A program made the translations under genes and the position numbers. This document shows positions 37,279 through 49,800 of a stretch of DNA of 64,000 nucleotides, one piece after another. The notes under the pieces are model-generated. The model worked only from the letters and a program-made list of their open reading frames with translations. It had not been told where the DNA came from and made no database searches. Position 1 is the stretch's first letter; every line of letters starts with the position of its first letter. Source of the stretch: Mortierella alpina (Eukaryota; Mortierellomycota; Mortierellomycetes; Mortierellales; Mortierellaceae); NCBI GenBank assembly GCA_029449245.1, contig JANATF010000001.1, positions 372,001 to 436,000 on the forward strand, in the 5' to 3' direction.

Positions 37279-40200
37279 TCAAAACGCTTCAATGACCAAT
37301 GGTTCATGGTCATAGTAAACCAGTCGTCGGTGGACATCCTCAGCATGGTATAACATCTTGAACTCGCCTCGGCTGTAAAAACACACCGGCAGAATATGAC
37401 TCGTCGTCGAATCTGGTTGCAGCTACAATAGCAAAACAATCATGAGAAGTATTAGCCCTCCCTGCAACTATTTTTAACATGAAAAAAAACACTAATGCAT
37501 GCCGCTGTCGCGACGTTGTTGTCGCGACGTTGTTACCTTGGAAAGAGGTGCCTGAAGAACACCGTGCCACACCATACGCGACCCCATTTCGTATTCCATC
37601 GTTCCGTCGCCATGTACCTGCACGGGCTGCATCCGTAAACAAAGCTTCACATCCATATGGGACCGGTTAACAACCGTGAACCGTATCTGCGCAAACTGCT
37701 CCACAGGACACCTCCAACGGTTCGATCCGATTTGCTCCAAACCTCCATGACGTTTCTGCTCCCTGTCCTTATCCTTGTCTTCATCTCCATTCTGCGGTTG
37801 CTCCTGCTCATCATCCTCTCCCATCCCTGCAGTCGCCTCAAGCTTTACCAGGAATGAAATATCCTCAATTTTGAGAACGTTCAACATCGACTTTGTTAAC
37901 CGCAACATCCGGAGATCAAATTTGCCAAACCGTCCCGACGTATCTTTGCATGTCCAACGAGCCACCACGCGCTTCAAAAGCTCTTCTCGGAACCAAAACA
38001 ACGCCCTCTCCGTCGCTTGCTCCTCAGACGACAGCGCAGCAGCTGCTCCTCGCGCCACCACAAACTGTTTGTTGGACAAGGTCGGAATCGGTTGCGACAG
38101 TTGCTCCGTCGAAAGCACCATTCTCCTCACCGGCAAAATGATCCGCTGCGTGTTTCCAGGCTGAATCACAGTCGTGGACTTGATCAACTTGTTCACATCC
38201 AACCCTTCGCCCTCCTCAGAGTCATCCACCAGCATCGCCACCTCCACAGGAACTGTCCACACGTTACGGACATCCAGCGTCAGAAGGCAGTACTCATTCT
38301 TGGTACCCAGCGCAACTCGGCGCGAAATGGCAGCCTCAATTTGCTCACCAGGAAGGTTGGCGTCCCCACGAACCTTGGACAAGAGTTGTTCCACAGACTG
38401 ACGCTTGTCGACTTTGGTGAAATTGGAGCTCAAGCGCTTACTGATGGTCCTGGATCCACGACGTCCTGCGCTGTGGCTCTTGGGATGATTCTGTTGCAAA
38501 ATCTGGATTGACTTGGGCTGCTTCTCGGAACTCGCTCCAGCGGCGGCCTCGCCATCCGGTGGAGCCAAGAACCCATCGCTCGAGAAATCAATCCTGGGAA
38601 GCGCCGAATCCGAGAACGTGCCGCTGTCATTGTCGGTAGCTCCACCGAGGACTGGCGTATTAGGCTCGGTGACGGGGATATCCATACCGCCATGAGATTG
38701 AAGGTACAGAATGTCCAGATTCAAAGATTCTACAGTCTTGTACACGGTCATCAGCACCTGCGAAAAGAGTTGACGCGTTACAAAGACCTTGGTTTCGTCT
38801 TCATCCTTGGTCTCGCTTCGGTGCAGGTATGCGTAATCGATCTGGATCATGCCAGAGGAGCTATGAGACGAGTGTTGCGGATGTAAAACGTCAGCCTACA
38901 GTCGACTTTCAGGAGCAAAGAAAATAATAATGGTAACAAATAATGTCGAAAAAGACGTACCATCCTCGCTTTCCAAGCACTTCCACTTTGATCTCATGAG
39001 TGCCTCCAGCAGGGATACGGCATTCAACCTCGCGGCTCCATGAAAAGACATGTGTCTTTTTTAAATAGAGTTCCAGTTCATAAGCGTCCTCCGCCGACAG
39101 TTCCACTCCATTGCTGCTGGTGCCATAATTGTTGTTGTTTCCGAGTCCGAGCTGGCTGGTCGAGTCCGAGAACGTTAGGGTAACAAAGTCCACTGGGATG
39201 GAACCAATGTTTTCCAGCGTCAATCTGATCATAGTCCTATGCAACGTAATCAAATAGGAAGTGACACTTGTAAGCAGGTCTGTCGACTCTGGATTGATAT
39301 CGCCTAGACCCCCTCCCCTGTTGGCTTTGAATCACAACCCGGAAACTTACTTTTCGCCTTCGAACAACATGAGAGATCCATGCTGCAGCGAGGTAGAACT
39401 GATCTTCAACAAAGGTTGCATGGGAATGACAGTGACGGAAGCAAATTTGGGTTCGGCCACCACGTCGTCCTTTGCTTTTGACTTGAGTGTAAAGCTCTCC
39501 AGGCCCCTGTTCAAACAACCACAAGAAAAACCGTACGATTAGTGCCTCCGTTCGTCATTTTCAATCCTAAAACCTTCATCCAGGAGTCAGGAGCCATACC
39601 TCTTCTTGAACCGAATCATTGCCTCGCCAATAGCAGTCCCACTCTTGCTCTCGTCTCCAACAGGACCGCCCGTCCGTGGATTCGTGACGAAAAACTCTTG
39701 TTCCACACAGTGGGCAATCTGAACCAGGCAACCTCGAATAACCAGCTCTCCAGCCGACTTTGGGATTCCCCCAACCTTGATCGAGACAGTGGTCTGGGCT
39801 GGGATGACGGTCGAGGTAGGAATGGCTTCAAATTCCACACCAGAGGTAGAGAGTCGGATCTCCTGGACCTCAAGATCGATGCCGTGAGAATTGGTCAAAG
39901 TGACAATAAAGTGGGCAGTCTCTTCAGCGACAAGATCGAGTTTCGCGACGTTGTTAACCTTGCGATGGAAGGGGTTGTAGATAAAAGGGTCAATTTCGCC
40001 CGCAGGACCAACGGCAAGCTTGGTCTCTGGAAGAATGGACTTCAGTGTCTCTTTCGACCGCGTAAAAGGCACCTTGCGCGCCGATGGGCTACAAGAGAGT
40101 TGAAAGACCATATCGAAAACTTTGGTCAAATGCCATGCTCAAGCGCAACAAACCACTGCAGGTCCATATTCCATGTCGCCAAAACTTACGAGCACACTTC

Positions 40201-43098
40201 AATGTCTACCACTAGTGTCTTTGTCCAGTACTGGATTTCCGTCAGGTCCGAAGAATTCGACTTTTTGGCTGCAGCAAGAATACGTGGCAAAGACGCGTAG
40301 AGTCCAGCCTGCTCTTCTCTCGTCAGGTACGCGTGGAGCTGCCTCAGGAGTGTCGTAGTAAAATACATCATAGCCTTGTAGTCTATGCCGCACAAAATTA
40401 CCGTTAGTTTCTCGTACTCAAAAATTCCGTTTCAACTTCCTCACAAAATATATTGTAGCAAAGCACCACCAACCTGGAACTGCTTCAGCAACACGAATGC
40501 ATTCGTAGAGAACATCAATCTGCAGCTCAGGCCATCCATGATCCATGTAAAAGTTGGTGCTTGAAGTAAAGTTATCGCCCACGCCAAAGACATTGCAGAT
40601 CTGGCTCAAACAATCCAGCACTCCGTGGTCCTTGCTGATCGGTTTCTTGGCTGCAGATCCATGCGCTTGCGCTGCTGCTGCCTGTGCCAAGCGTGTCTGG
40701 TGCAACAGGGGTGCAATCATGCGTACGGCATATCGTTGGTAAAGAGACTGCTTACGACGGAATTGAATGGCTCCTAGGATAGAGGCTATTGTTGTAGTGA
40801 AGTGAATCTGTATGTTTGACCAAAAATAAGATCTGTTTAGTTCTTTCTCCGGATCAACCCTTAACCATATTTTTCCCAAGTAGAACCAGAATCGCCTTTC
40901 CAAAGCAGATCATACCTGATCAATGATCCACAGCTCGTCTAAACGTCCAGTCCAGGTCTTGGAAACCCAGTTCATAATGTCTGTCCTGGAAACCCCAAGA
41001 TTTGAATTCGTGACGGTTCCATTACGCGATCTTAAAGTGGACGCTCGACGCAACAATCCTGAAGCTCCGCCTGATGATGTCTGTGAATGCGTTCCTGAGG
41101 GTGACTGAGTCATTGGTTGTTGAAGACTGTCCGTAGCGCCTTCCATGTGCATCAGAATATTTCCTGTTACCACAGCAGCCAGGGCACGGTCGTCTAGAAT
41201 ACCACTGCCGCAGACGAAACATGTCGCAAGGAACTTTGTAACTTTCATGCACGCCTCTACATATAGAATGGCGGGGGCGCCGTTGTTGGGTACTTTGCTG
41301 TACAGGTTAAGAATCGTCTGGTACTTTTCCGGTATGTCCACGACTAGAGGCTTGATAGTTGGCGTAGCTGGCTGTATCTTGGTTGGCTCGCTTGTGGTGG
41401 GTGATGTGGGCGTGGACATCATTTGCTGCATCTGCTGCTGGTTAAATTGCTATAGGATCCGATAAGCCCAGCACATTAAACAGATGCGTCAGTCCAAAAA
41501 GCCTTTTTGCTGCGGATAGAATTGCATATCAATGCGCTGTGTGAAAGCCATCGTGCTTACACTGAGATCCGCCTGAATATAGGCTAACAGTACGACCGCA
41601 CTGTAGAGACCCTCCATGGCGCTTCCTTGCCATAGAAAGTCTAAATTGGACTTTGTCGCCTCGATCACAGACTGGTAACTAGCACGTGCGAAGCAAAGTA
41701 CAAAAAAACGTCGAGCAGAGCTAAGTTGCTATCCTTATCAGACTCTGATAGTCCAAGCTCCTTGGTGATCGTGTACCTTGATACGGCGTCTGACAGTCGT
41801 CCCGCCATCAGATAGAGGTCACCGTAAAGCTTTTGTGCCCTAGCAGCGGTCCTCTTTCTCTGTCTCTGGTCCGTGATAACTGTTGACTGTTGGTATTGTG
41901 TTGGAGAGTTCATGCTTGGAAAGCCTGCGGCGGATAGTGAGCGGGCATGGTTGGACGTCCCCGAGGTGGTCATGGCTGATGGGGGAGCTGTAAGTGGTCT
42001 CATCCCGTTCGCAGACATATCCGGCATTGAGGCCACATTTACGGACGATGGCATAGGTCCACTATGTGTTCCCTGCCGCGCATACACGGCGATGGCGGGA
42101 CTAGGTGACTCGATCTCCTGTCGCTTGCCAATCGCTCCAGCCTAGGATTTGATACGTGAGCGATATAGAAGTTGAGCAACGTTCCCGGGGTCAAAGAAGT
42201 ACCATGTTGAAATACGACTCCCTCAAAGGCTCGCTGTGATGCTGATGCTGCTTACAATATTCTCAAACTCGGTCAAAATAGTCCTTGCGAGGTCGCAGAT
42301 CAAGACCCGGAGGTACGAGGATGTGTTGCCGACATTGGGTATCATAATCACGCCCCCTCCTCTTAGATCATCTGGATGCTGCTCTGAAGGATCAAATGCA
42401 AAGCACTGGTTGGCGACCGCCGAAGGATACTGTCGTTGAGAGAAAATTACATGATCGAGGATGTTAGAAGGGAGAGATCTGCGATCACGACAACAAGAAC
42501 AAACTGGACAGCAATTCTTACCTTGGAGAGCACCTGCTGAAACTGCTGATGTCCTGGACCCATGTTGCCATCGGGCCATTCCTGACAGTCCATTATTCCT
42601 ATTACCTGTTCATGCACAAGAGTGTCCGTGTAAGCAACTCCCAACAGCCACTGCTGTAAATTCAATGTCTCCATGTCAAGCTTGTTGCCCTTACTCCAAA
42701 GACTCGGCGATGCATTTGAAACTCCTCCAGGTATTGATGCTCGGTGCTGTACGAGGTCACGAACTGGAAGTAAAGCTGACCCTCATGAGGCACGTTCTGA
42801 CTGAAGAATGCTACGTTTGGGAAAGAGAGAGAGCAGTAACAGGAACCAGAGGTGAGAGTGCAGTCCACCAGAGAGCCACCCCTCCAGATGCCACTGTCGT
42901 CGCCCGGGCAAGTCTGCGGTCGAAAAAAGAGCGCTTACAGTTCTCTGTCCGCGGACCCATCCAGACCTCTTCGAGCTTGACCGAGTTGTGTTGACGGAGC
43001 ATCTTTACATGCCGCTCGAAGGTTGCCTTCTTGATAGGCCCAATGGGCACGAGCAGCACGCGAATGCGCGCTGCCGAGATAAAGTTGACGGCATCCAT
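37279..43098 (-). CDS. TRS120: TRAPPII subunit Trs120/TRAPPC9
   Basis: This is a subunit of the TRAPPII exchange factor for Ypt31/Rab11 at the late Golgi. Fourteen exons give 1488 residues: 42939-43098, 42695-42810, 42522-42605, 42256-42429, 41777-42141, 41561-41678, 40916-41449, 40474-40807, 40190-40382, 39600-40088, 39351-39506, 38961-39236, 37537-38860 and 37279-37422. The N terminus, MDAVNFISAARIRVLLVPIG, is fungal Trs120-like. RRVFGVIGIMDC, GDLYLMAGRLSDAV and FLWQGSAMEGLYSAVVLL match the family. The C-terminal half is beta-sandwich repeats (NIGSIPVDFVTLTF, VGKIDYAYLH-like end). Residues of about 187-270 are an extra Ser/Pro/Met-rich insert. Phases agree across all 13 introns. The exon that ends at 41777 has a weak donor, GTACAC, chosen because it joins DAVS to SYQSVIEATKSNLDFLW. 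Confidence 0.93.
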
Positions 43099-43491
43099 TG
43101 CAAACGCTGTTGCTTCAGGTACCCCTCTGGTGTGTGGTCCTCGGGATACAGACTGCGCTCAGGTGGGTTGGGAGGAAAGGAGGACGATTCAGTGCAAGGT
43201 AGAGCGGGACAAGCAAAAGGAAGCGTGCAGGGCAGGGCGGACCACTGAATGGGACGCGTGAGATGATGGAGCAAAAGCGGGGATGAGCGAACAGTCTGGG
43301 CAAGAGCAGCCAGGCCATTTTATAGGGACAAGCCACATCCACCCGCTCACTTCCCAATGGAGCATATGATATGGGCCTTGATGTTATAGGGGGGTTTTCA
43401 TTAAAGCGTCAAGGAGATGGGATATCGTAAGGTGAAGGTGGATTGGGCATACGGATGCAATAGAGGCAATAGAGGCATGGACTTGAAAAGA
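43099..43491. other. Intergenic region between TRS120 and GOS1
   Basis: Both neighbours are on the minus strand, so these 393 bp hold the GOS1 3' UTR and the TRS120 promoter. No gene or clear motif is seen. Confidence 0.5.
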
Positions 43492-44612
43492 CTACATAAC
43501 AAAGTAGAGCACGCCGACAACACAGCTACCGATGACACAGGACAGAATGACATTATCTCGGTTCTTGCGCGACTGGATCTTGCCGATCAGCTGACCGACG
43601 CTTGGCAGCTGTGTCGCCACGTTGTTGATTCTCTGGTTGACACTCAGAAGAGTCGATCGCTGTCTGTCCAGATCGTCCTTGGTTGCATATGCTTGTCTAA
43701 CAACGAACAAAACACCATCGCATTAGTCTCGCCATAGATGATAGTAGTAACCAAAAGAGAAGGAAGACCACACCAGGTCAGCAAAACCAAAACAAGAAAA
43801 TCACAGGTCCAACTCACTCCAGCGCACTATCCGCCAAAAGATGGCTCCCGTCAATCCTGGAGCGTTCGTTTAACAGATGGTCAGAGGCCGACATGCCGCT
43901 TCCAGACACGCCTCCGTTCTTGTATGTGCTGATATCATCCCAAACAGAGCTCAGTAGCTGGGCGTGGTCCCTTGCTGAGCGCACATTCTGTCGAGTCTTG
44001 CGGTATTCCTTTGTGTAATCATGCAAAATGTCTCGATGCTTCTGTAGGAGGTGTACCATCGATAATGGCGCTTGGCCGTTGGTCTGAGTCTGTGTATCCA
44101 GTTGTCCTGACATGGCATCCATCAACCGGTTGAGCTATTTAAAAAACAGAAAAAAAGTGTGTCCTCCCGTTAGATGGGAGCCATTCATGACAAGCTTTGC
44201 ATGTCTCGCATGCTGCTGCACAGTTGCCGCTGGTACTCGGTCCTACCTTCTCCAACAAGTCCTCGATATTCGTCTCCAGTTCTTCGCCAGTAACGGCCGT
44301 GCCAGTGCTGCTGCTTCCGACGCCTGCTCCTGCTCCTGCAGCTCCTGCGCCGGCTCCCTGCTGCCCTGTTGGTGTGCGCACTGCGAACTTTGATAGCGCA
44401 GTGAGTTTGGATTCAATCTCGATTTCAACCTGGCGCACATCCTTCCTCAGTGAGTCCCAGGATGCAGGACCGCTGGGTGCATTGGCGGTTCCTGTGGCAC
44501 TAGCGATGGCTAGGGATGCATCAGTGAGGGATGTTGAAGCAGAAGGCGAGTGCGAGGTGCTCAACGGAGCGTCACGATAGATGGGGGTCCTCGAGGGTGT
44601 GGTTTTCTGCAT
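43492..44612 (-). CDS. GOS1: Golgi Qb-SNARE Gos1/GOSR1 (GS28)
   Basis: This is a vesicle-fusion SNARE of the Golgi. Three exons, 44247-44612, 43818-44134 and 43492-43696 (minus strand), give 295 residues. The N-terminal helical domain begins with SWDSLRKDVRQVEIEIESKL. The SNARE helix lies at about 228-272 (QAYATKDDLDRQRSTLLSVN, then VATQLPSVGQLIGKIQSRKN). The protein ends in a single membrane anchor, VILSCVIGSCVVGVLYFVM. Compared with about 220-250 residues in yeast and human, it has a Ser/Thr-rich head and a Gly/Ala/Ser linker near residue 80. It sits just upstream of TRS120 on the same strand, which also acts at the Golgi. I would not read co-regulation into that. Confidence 0.93.
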
Positions 44613-44794
44613 TGCCTATGTGAGATTGCCTGAACGGGATGAGAGGATGGAAGCTCAGCTTGTTGCAAAAAAGTGAAAATGAAGTCAAGGCGACAACGAG
44701 CTGAGATGACCAGGACCAAGGGCGAAGTTTGAGTGTGGAGACAGCATGAGAATTTCTTGGAGAGAGAGAGAGACTGCTTATATAGATAATTTGC

Positions 44795-45811
44795 TCACAA
44801 TGGCTTGAACACGACGACAAGGTGACGCTGCTCCATCATGCCCAGGTCCTGGCCGCGCTGGCTCATATCCTTTCCGATGGTCACAGTCTCGGCACCGACG
44901 TTCTGCTGCTCCAGCTCCCTCACTTCCAAGCCTGCCTCTCGGACCAGATGATGGATCTCGTCCTTGGTGTAAAGGCACTCGGCGTAGAACTGATCCCGGA
45001 TCACTCCCTTCTCCGTTGAAATAATGACTTCACGACTGATGAGCCGCTTCTTGTCCTTGCTCAGCTCCCGCTCCCTGCAGGCAATCATGGTGTCATCCAC
45101 CCACTCCCAGCCTCGCGCAGAGAAGTTTTCCCGCATAAACGCACCATCCACAATGTCCAGAACAGCACACCCACCCGGCTTGAGGACGCGGCGGATCTCC
45201 TTGAGCAAATCCATATTGGAGTTTTGGGTCGCAAAGTACCCAAATGAATTTCCCATTACCATGACAAGCGCGAACGAGTTATCAAGGTGAGGCACAGATC
45301 GACAGTCGCCAATCGTGAATTGAGCCCTGCTCGAGAGGCTGCTAGCAGCCGCCCTAGCTTTCGCCAGCTCAACAAGATACTGCGACTGGTCGTGGCCGTA
45401 GAGCTCCAAGTGTGGGTAAAGTTCTGCCAGCTTGAGGATATGACGACCTTGTCCGCAACAGAGGTCCAGAATCTTGGTCCGTGCAGTGCCTCCAATGGAC
45501 GTGGTGCTCTGGAAAATGTTTTGGATCGGGCCATAGCTCTCCAGAAGCCGGATCTCTTCCAAGGTAATGGCCGGGTCTTCTACAACATCGCCATCAGTCT
45601 GGAGATATAAGTTGTCGCCAAAAACAGTTTTCCACCAAGCATCGGGTACACGCGATTCTGCGTCTTGCACACGGCCGTGGCAAATGGCGGTAGGAAGGGA
45701 AGTTGGGAGCAAATTGGTGGCCTTGACGAGAACATCCTTATCGGTCAAGAACTTGATAGAGTTGTCAAAGGATGGCAACTCATTGAGAGGAGGAAGCGGA
45801 GGAGGAGACAT
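44795..45811 (-). CDS. Class I SAM-dependent methyltransferase, substrate unknown
   Basis: This intronless gene encodes 338 residues. Motif I is ILDLCCGQGRHIL and the acidic end of beta-2 is YGHDQSQY. Motif II is GDCRSVPHLDNSFALVMV, followed by GNSFGYF and VLKPGGCAVLDIVDG. These place it among Rossmann-fold methyltransferases of the Methyltransf_25/UbiE-like kind. I cannot assign the substrate. I chose the ATG at 45811 (MSPPPLPPLNELPSF). The frame stays open upstream to an ATG at 45964, which would add 51 residues rich in Ser, Arg and hydrophobics. If used, that could act as an organelle-targeting leader. Lack of introns among intron-rich neighbours, and the bacterial look of the fold motifs, would fit an acquired gene, but that is only inference. 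Confidence 0.82.
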   Translation of the reverse strand: MSPPPLPPLNELPSFDNSIKFLTDKDVLVKATNLLPTSLPTAICHGRVQDAESRVPDAWWKTVFGDNLYLQTDGDVVEDPAITLEEIRLLESYGPIQNIFQSTTSIGGTARTKILDLCCGQGRHILKLAELYPHLELYGHDQSQYLVELAKARAAASSLSSRAQFTIGDCRSVPHLDNSFALVMVMGNSFGYFATQNSNMDLLKEIRRVLKPGGCAVLDIVDGAFMRENFSARGWEWVDDTMIACRERELSKDKKRLISREVIISTEKGVIRDQFYAECLYTKDEIHHLVREAGLEVRELEQQNVGAETVTIGKDMSQRGQDLGMMEQRHLVVVFKPL

Positions 45812-46920
45812 TTTGCTATAGATTGTTGGACTAATGGTGCGAGACAAGAGTGATATAGGGGGTTTTGAAATTGAAGAGAGCGAAAGTGAGAGAAAAGCAA
45901 TGTGGGAAAAAAAACGGACTTCAACCGAAAGCCCTGACACCCCCCGAAATGGAACATACCACATCCAGGATAGGAGAGAATCGATGAAGATTCGTCAGCC
46001 CCATTCATATATCGACTCCTAAAGCTATCAAAAAGCGTTTGAGCGTAGGTGTTATAAATCGGCCTTGTTTGCTGTATAGATATCTCAGGGTGATTAGAAA
46101 AGTATTCCCACCCCTCACCCCCCAAAAGAAACAATGATGCGATGTTTGCATGCGTATTTTTGTTGTACAGAGGAACACATACGGTTGCGCACCACATCCT
46201 GTGACCAAAACCACTACCTGAGGTAGGCCTTCTTTATAGTGTGCGGTCAGGCAGTGCCTTTTCTTTGATCTCAAGTCTGTGACCCTGTGCGGGAGAACGA
46301 GAGCTATGGGTGCTAGATTGGCTCTGCCGTTTGTGCACGCTCTTCAGTGCACAGGGTAACGTCAAGCCCTGTGAGTAGGATTGCGCAAGTATGGGACTGA
46401 GAAGATACAGCACACCTATAGGAAAAGGCAGGCAGATGCTAGATCGCCCTACGCTGCAGCGTGCACCATCTTGATCAGCACTCCAGAGGGACCTTCGCCT
46501 TTGATTTTGGGCAGTGTTTGGAAAAATGTAAGGGTGATAGAATTCGTCCCCTGTCCATACCAAACACCTTTGGTAGAGCCTGGAAGTGTGCTCGACAAGC
46601 CAACGACAACGGTGGCATCGCATCAGGACCATCGCTGCAGTAATCGACGAGCACCCGCAAGACACCAAGTGATCGGAGTGAAAAGCGCGTATGGACCTGC
46701 CAAGGTTCAGGCACGATTGTCTGTGCGCCGTAGCGCGTCACGAAAGAGCCTGAGTCACTCTTCTGCGGCGCTTCTGCATTTTGTCTCCTCCTGCATCATC
46801 CCTCTTGCCTCCCACCTTCCTCACCGCCATCCCCCAATCGACTCATCTGCTCGATCCACAGACAGCGCAAACACACACAAGACACACCCCAGCACATTCC
46901 ACATTCAGGAGCGCCTTGAG
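45812..46920. promoter_or_regulatory. Divergent promoter region, methyltransferase (-) and XRN-like gene (+)
   Basis: These 1.1 kb separate divergent start codons. The frame of the XRN-like gene is open upstream as far as 46381, but the peptide there has no family similarity, and XRN proteins begin at Met-Gly as the chosen start does. No other gene is supported. Confidence 0.45.
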
Positions 46921-49687
46921 ATGGGGCTGAAGCAGGTTAAATTCATCGACTGGTTCCAAAGGCAGTTTCCACGGGCTGCGCGTGTCGTTCCCAATTATGA
47001 AGGAGCCAACTTTGACTCGGTCTTCATCGACGTCAACTGCATACTCCATCCATCCATACGTACAGCCAAGAACGAAGCCATGTTCGTCAAGAAGTTATTC
47101 ACCATTCTCGATCGGCTCCTGGCGCAGTTCATCCCTGACAGGATCTGCTACCTGTCCGTCGATGGTCCAGCGCCGCTGGCCAAACTGTTGACCCAAAAAG
47201 CTCGTCGTGCTGCCAAGGTATAGCTTTTAACCCCCACAACGACGTCAAACACGGCGTGCTTCATATGCATGCAGTCGAGGATGGGCTGCATTGTTCTAAC
47301 AACTACGTGGCTCGATAATCGGCTATCTGTTGTTGTTTAGGGCAGCCAGAAACACTCCAACTGCATGAGCACGCTTCAGGTCACTCCAGGTTGTCCGTTT
47401 ATGTCCCGTCTTGAGCAGTATCTGAGCTACTACACTGTTCGGTATCTGCAACAGCGTCGCTCCCAGGGGATTTCCCCAGACCTCAAGTTTGTCATTGACC
47501 ACTCAAACAACCCAGGAGAAGGCGAAGTAACGATTTTCAGTAATGGCCGAAGTATCCCTGCTGCATCCGATCCATCCTTTTCTAACACGCCTCATCACGC
47601 CGTTTTAGAGCAAAATCATTGAGAATATTGTACAGCAGGCGAGCAACATCCGAGGACGACCCTGCGCCATCATTAGCATGGATTCCGATGCTGTCCTGCA
47701 GGCCATCGCTCTCGGCATGCCCAACATCTATGTCGTTCGTAAGGACTCGCCTTTCGACCCCGCAGTCATTGTCTCTATCGACAGATTCATGCGCTCGTTG
47801 GAGGAACTCTTTCCAGGAGAGTCCAACCGGTCCCGGCTGGATTTTTGTGCTCTCTGTCTTTTTAGGGGTAACGATTATCTACGCGGCCTATCCGTAGGAT
47901 TGGAGAGGTTGTGGAGGGCATATCTCTACACCAGGCATGTTGACCCCCTGATTCAGGCACGAAGCCCACTGCGATTCTTGATCGATGCCGAGTTCAAGAC
48001 ATTCGATCTCTTCTTCCTGAGACAGCTGATACACCACTCATTCAAGTCCAACGACAGCCTTCGGCTACCTGATGACATTGAGCAGCATCGATCCCGACAA
48101 CACGAGAAGCATCAGAAGCAAAAACAGGAGCACAAGCAGAAAAGGCAGCCAAAAGACACTTCTCGTACTCCAGTTGCTTCCACGGATAAGGAAATACAGT
48201 ACGAAAATGAGAGCGACATGGAATCAGTTGCGGATGAAAATGAGATGACGGAGCATGTAACCTACAGTGGCTCTGAGAGCGATGGCGAGGATGCAACCCC
48301 GGCCGAGGACGCAGAGAGCGAGGATGACGAGAGTAACCCGTATTCGATCAAACAGTTCCTGCAGGGCGTACTTTGGAACCTGGAGATGTACTGCTCCGGC
48401 AAATGTCCGGATGTATCCTTTTCATACGAGCACCGCACTGCCCCTCCCAGACGAGCCATTGTCGCTTACGTGGATACGACTGCCCAGGGAAAGCTCAACC
48501 ATCACCTGTTGCCAAGCACTACCAACAACCTCGTGGGCGTGATTGCAAGCGATAAGAAGTATTTGCACCCTCTTGTGTGCGCCTTGATCGTAGGTGTTAC
48601 TGGATGCAATTCATTTTTTTCTGCAGCGCTCCTATCGTTTTCGTGTTACTGATGATTGTCTTCTCGTTCTCCATCACTCCATAACTGCTAGTTACTGCCC
48701 GCAGAGACAGGTGCAGCCTACCTTCCACAATCCATAGCACCCATTCACACAAAGATTGTTCCTGGCGATTCCAAGCATTTGACACAGGAAGAGATGGAGG
48801 ACATCGATGCCAAAGTGCAAGGGCTAATCGACATCCTTGGCGCCTCGCACCAACCTCATGACAACCGGATAGCACAGGAACTCTCTGCGCTTTACACGAC
48901 TCGTGCACCCTACATCTGGACCCGAGCGCGCTTTGTCAATAACCGATCTCGTCCTGAAGTCATGCCACTCAGCCCCACCACCATCATTGAGCGACTCACT
49001 GAGCCGCCAGCGGTGGGTGCGACAGGATCCTCCCCTGCGCCACGTCCAGGAGGTTTCCTGGATCTGCCTTATCAGCCCGATATTCTTTGCCACATGGTCA
49101 AGGTGCCGCCCAATGTTGTGCATAGCAATAGTACTAGCCCTATGCAACTTAGTAAGGGTGGTTTAGCCCACGCCCATGTTGTCCCGTGGGCAGTGGACTC
49201 TCGCCAATCGTACATCACCGGGAATATGAAGACACCTTCCGCTCGATGGCCGTTTTATAATGTCAAAGGCAACAGATTCAGAAATCCTCGCAGTGGGTCA
49301 ACACAATCGAACCCACCCCGGCGACCGCCAACGCAACCTCAACCTTCCTCAGACCAGCAGACACCTCAACAAGGGTCGGAGCAGCAGCAGCAGCAACAAC
49401 AGCAACAACCATTGCAAGCAGGTGGGGGTAGAAAGCAAGCCGATTCCCGACATGGCAAGGGTAAGCGCTCCGATGAAGGGCGAGGGGGACCTGCCAAAAC
49501 TTCTTCAATCGTGGACTCGAGGAAAGGTACATTAGATCCGAAGGCTGTGGGTAAAAACGCCTCTGTGCCCTCTAGCAGCCCCCGCCAGTCTGGGAAGAGG
49601 GTGCTCAAGTCCAACGGCGATATTTCTGGTTTAGTAGCAGCTGTGGACATTGGAGAAAAGACCGCGTCCATGGTCGCCGCCGAGTGA
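46921..49687 (+). CDS. Short XRN-family 5'-3' exoribonuclease
   Basis: Four exons, 46921-47217, 47341-47526, 47609-48589 and 48692-49687, give 819 residues. XRN1 is usually over 1400 and XRN2 over 900. The XRN_N active site is complete: IDVNCILHP, VDGPAP, PGEGESKI, SMDSDAVL and RGNDYL supply the acidic residues. The 5'-phosphate pocket (Lys93, Gln97, Arg100, Arg101 of XRN1) is kept in AKLLTQKARR. Between RGNDYL and the end of the helical domain (LHPLVCALILLPAETGAAYLP) lies a Lys/Gln and acidic low-complexity insert, about residues 310-410. The C-terminal 270 residues are Pro/Gln-rich and basic. It is more divergent than a normal XRN1 or XRN2, so it looks like a third, fungal-type member of the family. 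Role and location are unknown. It converges with EFG1, 113 bp away. Confidence 0.85.
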
Positions 49688-49800
49688 TAAATTATGGAGA
49701 GCATTTGAAGTGTTCAGCGACATTGAAGTGATTGATATGCAAGTATCCTTATTGTTCATTGAAATTGATATGCGATGCGATGCGATGAGTGTTGACGGGT

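Noticed and set aside
46381-46920. N-terminal extension of the XRN-like protein
   Set aside because: The frame is open, but the peptide resembles no XRN. The family starts at Met-Gly, as at 46921.
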